Assembly: GCA_029260825.1 (NCBI GenBank)
Contig: JAJDCM010000015.1
Span: 1-64,000, forward strand
From: Planctomycetota bacterium
GTDB lineage: Bacteria; Planctomycetota; JACOTG01; JAJDCM01
Reading direction: 5' to 3'
Length of the DNA stretch: 64,000 nt
Shown: positions 8,901 through 17,036 of the stretch, piece after piece
How positions within the stretch are numbered: position 1 is the stretch's first letter
Layout: each line of letters opens with the position of its first letter
Made by a program: the position numbers and the translations under genes
The notes under the pieces: generated by a model
What the model saw: the letters and a program-made list of their open reading frames with translations, nothing else
Database searches by the model: none
What the model was told of the DNA's origin: nothing

Positions 8901-9610
8901 TCTCCCAGATCCGGGTTGGGATCGTTGTCGCCGGATTGAAAATCCCAGCCGTTCACATCGTCGACGTAACCGTTGCCGTCATCGTCGCTGCCGTTACCGG
9001 GTGTCTCCCCTGAGTTCGACCAGAGGTTGGCGGCAAGATCTGGATGATCAAGATCAATACCGGAGTCGATGATCGCGATGACAACATCGCTTCTTCCGGT
9101 CGTGATGTCCCAGGCCGCTTCTGCGTTCAGATTGTCATCGCCACCGATTCCTTGAAAGGCCCATTTCTGGAGATCGGTGCTGACGCCGTTGTAGTTGTCG
9201 TAGAACGAGTCGTTTGGAATGACGTCCAGATGATAGAGCTGATTCCATTCCGCATATTCGACCCGGTTGTCATTCTGCAGTTCGGCCAGGATGTTGCCCA
9301 GGCTTGCCTCATCTCCTTCGAAGAGATGAAGGGAAAGCTGTGATAAATACTGAACCGGTTGAAGCTCCCACGTTTGCTCGACATTCACCACCTGAGGGTG
9401 TCCGGGAGGAAGCTTGTCCTTGAATTGAACGAGGATCTCTCCTCTTGTTCGAGACTTCGTGGCATCGGGTTGCATGGCATCGCGGCGTGGCAACTTCTTC
9501 GCATCGGTTTGTTCCTGGGCGAGGATCAAACTCCCGCAGGCAATCCAAAACCCGGTTGCGATAAAGAATACTCCACGAAACGTGATGGCCCATTTGGAAG
9601 GCTGACTCAT
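5903..9610 (-). CDS. Secreted subtilisin-family (S8) protease with PKD-like, six HYR repeats and a novel C-terminal domain
   Basis: 1235 residues. A signal peptide (about 1-31) is followed by an I9-type propeptide region (about 57-127) and an S8 catalytic domain with Asp182 (IIDSGID), His253 (FHGTF), oxyanion Asn344 (SAGN) and Ser426 (SGTSFSGP), so it should be active. Acidic Asp/Asn-Gly loops (DDDGNGYVDD, IDNDGNGSADG) suggest calcium binding. A PKD/REJ-like domain (about 497-590) precedes six HYR repeats (about 593-1065), each starting like 'PPxIxCP' and containing 'DP.P.I.C.P.SGSLFP.G.T.V.C.A.D..GN...C.F'. The last ~165 residues match the tail of the VCBS protein at 41913-44561 (DVLF.N.S.G and Q.VIEDPGS...VTNGI). 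GGAG precedes the start. It probably matures outside the cell; substrate unknown. Confidence 0.93.
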   Translation of the reverse strand: MSQPSKWAITFRGVFFIATGFWIACGSLILAQEQTDAKKLPRRDAMQPDATKSRTRGEILVQFKDKLPPGHPQVVNVEQTWELQPVQYLSQLSLHLFEGDEASLGNILAELQNDNRVEYAEWNQLYHLDVIPNDSFYDNYNGVSTDLQKWAFQGIGGDDNLNAEAAWDITTGRSDVVIAIIDSGIDLDHPDLAANLWSNSGETPGNGSDDDGNGYVDDVNGWDFQSGDNDPNPDLGDGIDNDGNGSADGNVFHGTFAASCAGAVSNNSEGLAGAAWNCQLMALKVFTDDGGASSSNIANAITYATDNGADVINMSLGGSFSSTIQSAVNYAWSQGVVIVASAGNSNTSSPSYPASLTHVISVGASDSGTVLAGGSGDLDGRASFSQYGVSAVDVVAPGTWLIGAAVYSVAEGNAGDPAYFLASGTSFSGPIVAGLAGLVLSRALDLGITLSNDDVENIIQNSAVDLPDDPGDSPNGGATWDNYGRVDFVAALNAVEETTGNQPPQANAGIDVLEDCAPSQGLQITLDGSGSSDPDQDSLTYSWSAPQGIQLIGSTTDSPSGLFPPGNSIVLLTVTDPSGEASEDSVLVSILADTTAPQLDCPDSFSGECASGNGLMVSFSVTATDDCDPSPDIVADPPSGTLFPMGSTLVTCTASDAAGNSAACEFLITILDTTPPSIDCPGTITTPSDGPNGSVVNFEVAAEDLCDPSPAIVCTPPSGSLFPVGTTTVTCTAYDAAQNSADCTFDVTVQGTDDAPEISCPAEVLADCSGPNGAVVTFVVTATDDNDPSPDIVCNPASGSLFPPGETVVICTATDEAGHSTSCEFPVIVSDGSPPVIQCPSDVVTSSTSSQGAIVTFEVLADDLCDPDPEIVSTPASGSQFPIGTTLVTCIATDDSQNVADCSFTITVEGDSTAPVLSCPDAVAADCADPNGTVVDFEVTAEDDTDPGPDVLCDPPSGSLFPLGSTLVTCSATDESGNSSSCEFTVEVLDTNPPAILCPDDLLLEADSDDGNIVDFLVEADDVCDPQPLIFCEPESGSLLPVGITEVLCLAFDSSGNEASCTFTVEILAPDIDCGAGNVNAGEGDIVDVLFLNESAGDAERRIDLERLDSMELCIESPPSLPLGGAHYMLCLWKKAPTPQTMKALPYDIGYSCMPMPLNPGCNPRAKRTANNIEDSRFPFAERWPGADTVSAPAKVLSINRVRRSMTLYFQAVIEDPGSLQGEYAVTNGILVVVD

Positions 9611-9728
9611 AGGCGAACTCCAGTTGCTCTCGTGCTCTTTCGAAATTTCTCCGTAAAACTAAACCGCACAATTGCTTATGAGTCAAATGGGGTCGTTTTT
9701 GGGAGGTGGGGAACGAGGGTTGCAGAGG

Positions 9729-10916
9729 CTACCGATAGAGGAAATTACGCAGCTCATAGTGAGAGACCTTGGCTCCGCAGGAGGATAGCCCGGTTCTCAA
9801 GGCTCGAATTTCTTCTTCGATTTCGTTCGGATTGAGAATTTCCAGATTGTGTTTTTTTGCCTCGGCCCGAAAGCCGGTCCCCTCGGGAAGGACGAGAGGA
9901 GAAAGAAAAATTCGGTCGCTTTTTCCGAGTTGTAGGCGATTCAAGAATCGAACGGTGTGGTCGATGTGTTCGCTCTGAAGACGTCGTCCGGATCCTCCGG
10001 CAAGCACCATCAGCGCACAGCTGATTCCGGCTTCCCTGGCCTTGAAGATCTCGTCTCGAAGAACTCCCATTGAATTGGGTTTCTTGTAGAAAGAGAGGAC
10101 GGACGGAGCGGCGGATTCAAGGCCGATGTAGATCCTCTTGAGGCCGTTCTGGTGGAGCTCTTTCATCTCTTGAAGGGGACGGGGATCGGTCATGAACACG
10201 TCCATGAAGGTATGAATCCCGTCTCGTAGAGTCGATGAAGGCAGGCGCTCTCTCAGTTCGTTCAAGATGGCGACAAGGTTTTCTTGTGACTGGGAAAGAC
10301 CGGATGCGTCTCCAAGAAATACCGAGGTGCGGGTCCGAAACGCCTTCCCGAAAAACCCTCTCAGGCCCTCTATTTGCTGAATCACTTCAGAAAGATCAAG
10401 GTTGCGAAAATCCCTGTCCCGATAGAGCTCGCAAAAGAGGCAACGGTTGTAGCGACATCCCTGGGAGATAAGAACGTAGAGGGATCGATATCGGTCAGGG
10501 GGGAGGACCGGAATCCTGCCGACAAGATCGGTGAAGATCTTTCCGTCGCCTTCGAAGTCGGCCCGTTGCCATTTCAGGGCGCTACGCAAGAGATCCATGC
10601 CCTGGGAGTTCTGAGCTTCGTCCGATCCCACGATTTGCAATCGAGGGCCGGAGGATGATGCCTGGCGAAGGGTCTCCCGAGCTCGATGAATGGCCAGGTC
10701 AAGCTCGTCACCTTCGAGTTTCTTGTGGGTCGTGTGTCGTTGTTGCCGTTCCCCTCGAGCTGGACGGGAGCCAATGAGCCACCGATTGTCGTAGGACCTT
10801 CGGATGAGCTTTGTCCCCTCGTAGAACCCCATGAGCCGGCCTTGTCCATCCAGAAGGAGCTGAGAATCTTCGGAGATCTGGAGATTGGCTTCGCCGTTTT
10901 TTAGCTGAAGGATCAC
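9729..10916 (-). CDS. Radical SAM protein with CX4CX2C cluster motif
   Basis: 395 residues. The iron-sulfur motif at about 151-163 reads SQGCRYNRCLFCEL, giving Cys154, Cys159 and Cys162 in a CX4CX2C spacing rather than the classic CX3CX2C. Downstream are typical radical SAM barrel features: an FLGDASGL strand, MTDPRPLQEMKELH..GLKRIYIGLES (the glutamate of the barrel) and an ALMVLAGGSG strand. The N-terminal 100 residues have no domain I recognise. The reaction cannot be assigned. The start overlaps the stop of the acyl-CoA ligase gene by four bases, so the two are almost certainly translationally coupled, which hints at a link to acyl or lipid metabolism. That link is inference. Confidence 0.85.
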   Translation of the reverse strand: MILQLKNGEANLQISEDSQLLLDGQGRLMGFYEGTKLIRRSYDNRWLIGSRPARGERQQRHTTHKKLEGDELDLAIHRARETLRQASSSGPRLQIVGSDEAQNSQGMDLLRSALKWQRADFEGDGKIFTDLVGRIPVLPPDRYRSLYVLISQGCRYNRCLFCELYRDRDFRNLDLSEVIQQIEGLRGFFGKAFRTRTSVFLGDASGLSQSQENLVAILNELRERLPSSTLRDGIHTFMDVFMTDPRPLQEMKELHQNGLKRIYIGLESAAPSVLSFYKKPNSMGVLRDEIFKAREAGISCALMVLAGGSGRRLQSEHIDHTVRFLNRLQLGKSDRIFLSPLVLPEGTGFRAEAKKHNLEILNPNEIEEEIRALRTGLSSCGAKVSHYELRNFLYR

Positions 10917-12793
10917 TTTCGATACATCGTCTCGATGAGATCTTTGTAGATCTTCAGGACGACTGGCTTTTTCACCTTCAGCGTGGCGGTGAGGGTGCCT
11001 CCCTCGATGCTCAAAGGTTCTGGGAGGAGGCGAAACGAGCGAATGAGCTCGAATGATCGAAATCCATTTTTCCGAGATGACAGCCGGGTGAGCTCCTCCT
11101 GAAGAAGATCGCCAACGTCTTTGCTAATAAGGAGCTCTCTGTCTGATTTTTCGGGAAGGGCATGCTCCTTTGCCCATCTCTTTACTGCCTGGATGTTGGG
11201 TTCCAGCAAGACGCCAAGCTGACGCCTATCCTGACCGACCACGATGGCATGCTCGATGAAGGGCGATTGAGAGAGAGTCTTCTCGATGGGGGAGGGTTGA
11301 ATGTTCTCTCCGCTGGAAAGGACAATGGTGTCTTTGCTACGCCCGGTAAACACAAGGTGTCCACCGGCGGCGATGCAGCCAAGGTCACCCGTATCGAACC
11401 ATCCGTCTTGACTCAGAACTTTGTTCGTTTCCTCTTCCATCTTGTAATATCCCCGCATGACCTGGGGGCCCTTGATGTAGAGAACCCCTTCTTCGCCGGG
11501 GCCGAGAAGCTCGCCGCTGGAACCAAGGACCTTGACGTCCGTTTGAACGAGCGGGATCCCGATGGTTCCGGGGACGTTTTTCTTAGGTGTACGAACAGAG
11601 ATGATCGGAGAGGTTTCTGTGAGTCCATAGCCGTTCAAAAGGGGAACACCAATGGTGTGAAAGAACTCCTCGATGTGTTCTGAAAGCGCCCCTCCTCCGC
11701 TCACGGCCTTGTTGAGTCTTCCTCCGGTGATTCGTCGTATCTTGCGGAAGAGAATCAGCTCGCCTAGAAATTGCGCAGGTGAAAGAAGGGCAAGCTTTGC
11801 CGCGGCGATTGTTTTTCTCGTGGCGCGGAGGCTCCAGTTGGGCGTCTTGAGTTCCAGTCGGTTCCCGAAAAGATCTCTTTGGGCTGTTCGGAATTGGGTT
11901 CCTACCCAGAGCGATAGGCCGGCCACGGTTCGAGTGATTTTTCCCTCCTTCTGGATTGCATCGATGATCGATCCGTGAACCAGCTCCCACAGGCGCGGAA
12001 CCGCTACCAGGATCGTTGGTTGCTGTCCCTCCAGATCTTTTTTGAACCGTCTTTTGTCGGTATAAGTGAGCTTGGCGCCAGTTGATAAAAGACAGTACTC
12101 TACGGTGCGTTCAAGCATGTGCCAGCTTGGAAGCACGGACAGAAGGCTGTCCGAATCGGTTACCGTGATGCTTCCGGGAAGGGTCCGGATGTTGTGCAGG
12201 ATATTTCCGTGAGTCAGCATGACGCCTTTTGGCTGACCGGTGGTTCCGGATGTGTAGACGATGGTGGCAAGGTCGTCCGCCGTGGCGATCGTCTTGGCCT
12301 CCATCTCGTCCTTTTCCGGCTCTCCCTGTTCCAGGATCTGGTCCAATGAAAAGATGTCGTTTTGCGGATCGCTCTTTGCTCCGCGTTCCATGACAATGAT
12401 GTGACGGAGCTCGGGGAGCCGGGCGCGCATCGAAATTGCCGCGTCAACGAAGCTCTTTGCCTGGATCAGCAGAATGGAGCAGCCGGAGTGGTTGAGGATA
12501 TACTCCATCTCTTCGGGAAGGGTATCGGCTCCCCGCGGAACATCGACCGCCCCGAGCTTCATGCAGGCCAGGTCGGTGATGAGCCATCGCGCCGAGTTGT
12601 CCGAGAAGATTCCAACCCGGTCCCCCGCCTTGACGCCGAGTTTTCTGAAACCTGCGGCGCAAGCGAGGACCTGGTCGGTGAGTTCATTATAGGTGTAAGA
12701 ACTCCCTCCCGATGCGGTTTCACGAGTGAGAGCTACTCGATCTCCGTGCGGAGAGGGTTGCCTACGAACAAGATCTCCCAGATTCCGAAGCAC
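10913..12793 (-). CDS. Long-chain fatty-acid--CoA ligase (AMP-forming, FadD15/ACSL type)
   Basis: 626 residues of the adenylate-forming superfamily. The P-loop YTSGTTGQPKGV lies at about 180-191. Later motifs are LPSWHMLER, the ACSL-type GGGALSEHIEEFFH, GYGLTETSPI, DGWFDTGDLG (ATP ribose contact) and GRSKDTIVLSSGENI. The 'SWHMLER' and 'EEFFHTIGVPLLNGYGLTE' forms are typical of long-chain acyl-CoA synthetases of the FadD15 / AMP-forming ACSL group. The enzyme activates fatty acids with ATP and CoA, probably at the inner membrane face. It starts one base after the oligoendopeptidase gene stops and overlaps the radical SAM gene, so the three form a leftward operon. Confidence 0.93.
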   Translation of the reverse strand: MLRNLGDLVRRQPSPHGDRVALTRETASGGSSYTYNELTDQVLACAAGFRKLGVKAGDRVGIFSDNSARWLITDLACMKLGAVDVPRGADTLPEEMEYILNHSGCSILLIQAKSFVDAAISMRARLPELRHIIVMERGAKSDPQNDIFSLDQILEQGEPEKDEMEAKTIATADDLATIVYTSGTTGQPKGVMLTHGNILHNIRTLPGSITVTDSDSLLSVLPSWHMLERTVEYCLLSTGAKLTYTDKRRFKKDLEGQQPTILVAVPRLWELVHGSIIDAIQKEGKITRTVAGLSLWVGTQFRTAQRDLFGNRLELKTPNWSLRATRKTIAAAKLALLSPAQFLGELILFRKIRRITGGRLNKAVSGGGALSEHIEEFFHTIGVPLLNGYGLTETSPIISVRTPKKNVPGTIGIPLVQTDVKVLGSSGELLGPGEEGVLYIKGPQVMRGYYKMEEETNKVLSQDGWFDTGDLGCIAAGGHLVFTGRSKDTIVLSSGENIQPSPIEKTLSQSPFIEHAIVVGQDRRQLGVLLEPNIQAVKRWAKEHALPEKSDRELLISKDVGDLLQEELTRLSSRKNGFRSFELIRSFRLLPEPLSIEGGTLTATLKVKKPVVLKIYKDLIETMYRK

Positions 12794-12794
12794 T

Positions 12795-14660
12795 TCACAC
12801 CTGATCTTTGGGTCTGCGGTTTCTCGGGTTACCTGATTTGTTTTTCTTCTTCAACCGGGAGAGCAGGTCGTCGAGTTCGTCAACTCTTCGTCCAAAGTGA
12901 GCCATGGCGGCGGCCACCGGCTCCGGCTTTTCCATGTCGACTCCCGCATCTCGAAGGAGATCAAGAGGGAACTTGGCACAGCCACTGGACAGGAAGTTGA
13001 GATAACTTTTGAGCTGTTTTCGTCCGCCGTCGAGGACCCGTTGGCTGAGGGCAATGGCTGCGGACATGCCGGTGGCGTACTTGTAGACGTAGAACGCCCG
13101 GTAGAAGTGGGGAATCCGGAAGCATTCGAGTCGAAGCTCCTCATCGAGAACAAAATCAGGCCCGAAGTAGGTTTGGAGTAATTTCCAGTATTCTTCCTGG
13201 AAGCGATCGACGGTGAGTGGTTCGTTCTCTTCGGCGAGTTCGTGGGTAATTTTTTCGAACTCCGCGAACATGGTTTGGCGCAGGATGGTCCCACGGATGT
13301 CGTCGATTTCCTTGTTGATGAGATACGCTCTCTCCTCATCGGTTTTTGCCTGGGAGAGAAGATATCCGGAAAGCAACTGTTCGTTGAAGGTGCTTGCCAC
13401 TTCGGCCACGAAGATCGTGTAGTTGTAATACTGATAAGGTTGGTGCTTACCCGAATAGTAGGAATGCATGGAGTGCCCAGCTTCGTGGGAAAGGGTGAAC
13501 ACGTGGTCCAGCACCGTCGGCTGAAAGTTCATCAGGATGTAAGGGTCTCCGTCATAGCTTCCGCAGCTGAAGGCCCCGCTTGACTTCCCTTTGTTCTCGT
13601 ATCGGTCACACCAGTTGCCTCGAAGGCCTTTGTCCAGAACCCGGACATATTCTTTCCCGAGAGGAGCGAGAGATTTTCCGATGAGGCCAATCGCCTGATC
13701 GAAGTTGGTTCTCATCTTCTGGCTGCTGATGATCGGTAGGTAGGTGTCGTACTGATGGATGTCCCGAAGGCCCATGGCTCGCCGTCTGACATCGTAGTAT
13801 CGATAGAGGGAGGGAAGGTGGTCATGGACCACGCTGATCAGATTGTCATAAACCGAGACCGGGACGTTGTCGGAAAAGAGAGCGGCTTCCCGGGCACTCT
13901 GGAAGTTTCTCACTTTGGCCTGATAAACGTCTCGTTGGATGGAGCCGTTCAAGGTTGCCGCAAGGGTGTTTTCGTGTGCCTTGTAGTGCGAGTAATACTG
14001 GGTAAATGCGGTCTTCCTGACCTTGCGACTGGTGGAATGGAGGAGGGTTGAAAAGCTACCGTGACTCAGCTCGACACCCTGTCCGTCTTCGTTCTTGACG
14101 ATTCCGAACGCCAGATCGGAGTCATTCAGCTGGCTAAAGACCCGGTTTGCCGTGTCGGACATCTGTCCCTGCATGGCAAGAAGACGTTCTTCTTTTGGGC
14201 TGAGAGTGTGCTTCTTGTATCGTCTCATTCTTTCCAGCATCAACCGGTAGGGCTCAAGAGCCTTGGCGGAAAGAAGCTGGTTCATCTTTTTTGTCGGGAT
14301 GGCCATCAGTTCAGGCTGGATATAACTCCCCAGTTCGGCTGCCTGTCGGGCGGTTCCCTGGAATCGGGACATCATGGCCTGATAATGACTATTTGTTTTA
14401 TCTTCAGCGGATTTGAGGAATGCGTAGGTTCCAAGTCGCTCTCCCATCCGATCGAACGACAAATCAAACTCAAGGCAGGAGAGAAGGGCCTTGGGAGACG
14501 ACCCCAACTTGCCCCGAAAGGTGGAAAAACGGGGGATCATCCGCTCCCATTGCTTGTACGCTTTTTCCCAGGCTTGGTCCCCGGAATAGAGTTTCTTGAG
14601 GTTCCACTGGTCGGACGGCTTGACCTTGCTGCGAGGAGGGATGGTTTTGACTCTTGCCAT
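12795..14660 (-). CDS. pepF: Oligoendopeptidase F (M3 family)
   Basis: About 621 residues from the start at 14660, chosen because AAGGAAAG precedes it, MARVKTIPPRSKV opens the normal M3B N-terminus, and a longer reading to 14804 would overlap the divergent gene. The zinc site HEAGHSMHSYYSG lies near residue 390, with the downstream family stretch FVAEVASTFNEQLL supplying the third ligand Glu, and the C-terminal FRIPHFYRAFYVYKYATG segment typical of PepF. These are cytosolic metallopeptidases that cleave short oligopeptides. The C-terminal tail is Lys/Arg-rich (LSRLKKKNKSGNPRNRR). It heads the pepF - acyl-CoA ligase - radical SAM operon. Confidence 0.95.
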   Translation of the reverse strand: MARVKTIPPRSKVKPSDQWNLKKLYSGDQAWEKAYKQWERMIPRFSTFRGKLGSSPKALLSCLEFDLSFDRMGERLGTYAFLKSAEDKTNSHYQAMMSRFQGTARQAAELGSYIQPELMAIPTKKMNQLLSAKALEPYRLMLERMRRYKKHTLSPKEERLLAMQGQMSDTANRVFSQLNDSDLAFGIVKNEDGQGVELSHGSFSTLLHSTSRKVRKTAFTQYYSHYKAHENTLAATLNGSIQRDVYQAKVRNFQSAREAALFSDNVPVSVYDNLISVVHDHLPSLYRYYDVRRRAMGLRDIHQYDTYLPIISSQKMRTNFDQAIGLIGKSLAPLGKEYVRVLDKGLRGNWCDRYENKGKSSGAFSCGSYDGDPYILMNFQPTVLDHVFTLSHEAGHSMHSYYSGKHQPYQYYNYTIFVAEVASTFNEQLLSGYLLSQAKTDEERAYLINKEIDDIRGTILRQTMFAEFEKITHELAEENEPLTVDRFQEEYWKLLQTYFGPDFVLDEELRLECFRIPHFYRAFYVYKYATGMSAAIALSQRVLDGGRKQLKSYLNFLSSGCAKFPLDLLRDAGVDMEKPEPVAAAMAHFGRRVDELDDLLSRLKKKNKSGNPRNRRPKDQV

Positions 14661-14763
14661 GCGGTCTTTCCTTATGCAACTCTGGGGTTTTCGTTCATCC
14701 GTTTGATGAAAAGAAAGCTTAGTTGGTGGACGGTGCTTTTCAACTGCAGGACCTCCTACTCGG

Positions 14764-17025
14764 ATGACTTTTCTCTCTTCCACTTCGTCGGACCCATCTA
14801 GCACCGCCCAGGACCAAAGCTCTGGCCGTGGGCGCCGGGGGCATTATTTTGTCCTTCTTACCGTGCTCATTGTCCTTGTCGGGGGCGGCATTTCCACGAT
14901 CCAGCTGCTGTGGGGCCCGGGCGGGGAGGCCGTGTTCAGTACCTTTCGGATCGAAAGGAACCCGGACCGGGCCGGTTTGATCGTCAACCTCACTCTCACC
15001 GGGATCCGATCGAGCACGAGCCTCCGCCTCACGAGTCGGGCGGCCCAGTCTTTGATCACGAGAGGGAATCTTTCCGTGGTGGACGGGGCCGGAAATCCCG
15101 TTCCATTTGGCCCGGAGATCCGAAATGTGGAAGTTCGCTCGAGAGCGGGGAAGCCTTTTCAACGATCTCACGAGGACTGGGTTGTCTCCGCCGAAGGGCC
15201 CCTCCCGTCCGAACTTCACGTTCGCTACACCGTGACCAGCGTGACGGCGGAAAGCGGCGAGGGGCCCGCGTACACCGGTCCTGAGAGCGGTTTACTGACA
15301 GGATCCCAGGCCTTTTTGTTTCCCGGGGAAGATTCCCGGGTTGGGGGAAACCTCAGGTGTGTTCTTGAAGCCCAGGATGTCTTCTTGATGGAAGATGACC
15401 GGGTTGCTGAACCGTGGGAGCGGCTTGGGGGGGCCCTTTTATTTTACGGGCGCTTTGAGGAGTGGAGGCTCGGGGAAGAAAGAGGAGGGCCCCGTGTGTT
15501 CCTCGATCGGAATCTACCCGACGAGAGGCTTCGCGAGCTGAGGGCTCAGGCGGAGACCCTGTTTGGCCGTCTGGAAGGTCTTTTTCTCCTACCCCGGGAT
15601 CTTCCCGTTGTGTTCCTTTCCGGGCCCGAGAGCGGGTCGAGTCTCCTCACTCCCCGGGATTGTTTCGGGATCGGTGTGGATATGGATCTTTCGAGGCCGT
15701 CCTGGCGGTGGGAGCAGGTGGTCCGGGCTTGTGTGTCCCGATCTCTTCGTTCCATTTCTCCGCGTCCTGAGGATGCCTGGTTTTTTGATGCATTTCCTGG
15801 ATTTGTTGCGGGTCGTCTTCTTGGAGAAGTCGGGCTGGAGGATCCAGAACTTCGCTTGCGGAGACAACGGAGAAGCTATGCCCTTTCTTATCGCAAGGAC
15901 CGATCCTTCTCGCTCGCCAGATATGCAACAGCACCAGGATCGGTGAAGACCCTCCTTCGTGAGGCGGTTTCTCCCCTCGTCATGCATCAGATGGAGGCCG
16001 AGCTAGGACGGGAAAAGGGAGACCTGCTGGCGGTAGTCAGTCGTTGTCTCTCCGACGAACCAGCGCGTTTGAAGGAAGGCCTCTGCGCCAGGGTTCTGGA
16101 TCTCACCCGAGAGGACATGCTTCCTTTGTACCGAAAGTTCGTCGGAGGAAACGAATCCTTGCTTCCTTCCTCGCCGCCTCCTTTTTCCTCCGAATCGCTG
16201 ATGGAGGGATCATCGTCCACGTCGCTTCGGCTTCTCGTCAGCTCGAGAACCAGGGGAGACATGGAATCCTGTGCGGGTTGCCCGGGACGGGAGGAGCGAA
16301 TGGAGCGTCGCCGGGAGATGGCGAGCGAGGAGACGGCCGAGCTTCCCCTCCTTGTTTTCGATGCTGGCATCTTTCTTCCTCCGGCAACTTTTTCACGACG
16401 TCCTGGTGTCGAGACGTTGGAGTCCCGGCTTGAGTCTCTGGGGCAAGTTCCGTTTCACGTGCTTGTTGCTTCGGCAGAAGATCTTCTCCACGGTGCCGAC
16501 ATGTTAGTTCCGGCGGCCGACGCCTATCCGTTTGACCTCTTGTCCGCCAATGTCCGAGGCCTGGAAGAGGAGCGTCTATTTCTTCCGTTCTCCGTACTTC
16601 CCTGGGGGAACTTGACTGCAGGGGTCATCGGGGTTTCGGCTCCGTTAGCGGACCTGCAGATGAGTCGTCTGCAAGAAAAGAACATGGATGGAATCGTGTT
16701 CCTGGACCCGGTGGTGGAGTCGATCTCGCTTGCCAAAGACCTCCGTACTCAGGTGGACCTGGTTGTTGTTGTTGGCGCTCTATCGCCGGCTGCTATTCGC
16801 AAACTGGTGAAGACCCCGGGTCTGATCGATCTTGTCGTTTCCACGGATCGTTTTCTGGAGGGCCTTCCTTTTTGGGATCGATCGGGCCATGCCGACGGGA
16901 CCGTTGTGCTGTATCCGATGTCCGGGCCCGAGGGAATGGACGAAGCCGTCCTGTTTGTGGATCCTTCTCAGGCGAAATGCCGCATTTCACGTTTTGAATG
17001 GCGAAAGCGGATGTGGTCGGAATAG
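14764..17025 (+). CDS. Membrane-anchored protein with degenerate gluzincin-like and degenerate metallophosphatase-like domains
   Basis: 753 residues with one N-terminal transmembrane helix (about 28-47) and a presumably exported remainder. I recognise no named family for the whole. Residues about 55-210 look like a beta-rich domain such as precedes M1/M61 peptidases. Residues about 245-460 follow the helical plan of a gluzincin, but where HExxH would be expected the protein reads RACVS, and the 'NEG' glutamate position reads FFDAFPGF. Residues about 490-745 follow the order of UshA-type calcineurin phosphoesterases (LLVSSRTRGDMES, LLVFDAG, DLLSANV, AGVIGVSAPL, VDLVVVVGAL, LIDLVVSTD), but the metal-binding Asp/His/Asn set is largely gone. 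No strong ribosome-binding site is obvious. It is divergent from pepF. A structural or binding role is inferred. Confidence 0.6.
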   Translation: MTFLSSTSSDPSSTAQDQSSGRGRRGHYFVLLTVLIVLVGGGISTIQLLWGPGGEAVFSTFRIERNPDRAGLIVNLTLTGIRSSTSLRLTSRAAQSLITRGNLSVVDGAGNPVPFGPEIRNVEVRSRAGKPFQRSHEDWVVSAEGPLPSELHVRYTVTSVTAESGEGPAYTGPESGLLTGSQAFLFPGEDSRVGGNLRCVLEAQDVFLMEDDRVAEPWERLGGALLFYGRFEEWRLGEERGGPRVFLDRNLPDERLRELRAQAETLFGRLEGLFLLPRDLPVVFLSGPESGSSLLTPRDCFGIGVDMDLSRPSWRWEQVVRACVSRSLRSISPRPEDAWFFDAFPGFVAGRLLGEVGLEDPELRLRRQRRSYALSYRKDRSFSLARYATAPGSVKTLLREAVSPLVMHQMEAELGREKGDLLAVVSRCLSDEPARLKEGLCARVLDLTREDMLPLYRKFVGGNESLLPSSPPPFSSESLMEGSSSTSLRLLVSSRTRGDMESCAGCPGREERMERRREMASEETAELPLLVFDAGIFLPPATFSRRPGVETLESRLESLGQVPFHVLVASAEDLLHGADMLVPAADAYPFDLLSANVRGLEEERLFLPFSVLPWGNLTAGVIGVSAPLADLQMSRLQEKNMDGIVFLDPVVESISLAKDLRTQVDLVVVVGALSPAAIRKLVKTPGLIDLVVSTDRFLEGLPFWDRSGHADGTVVLYPMSGPEGMDEAVLFVDPSQAKCRISRFEWRKRMWSE

Positions 17026-17036
17026 TTACAGTCGGA

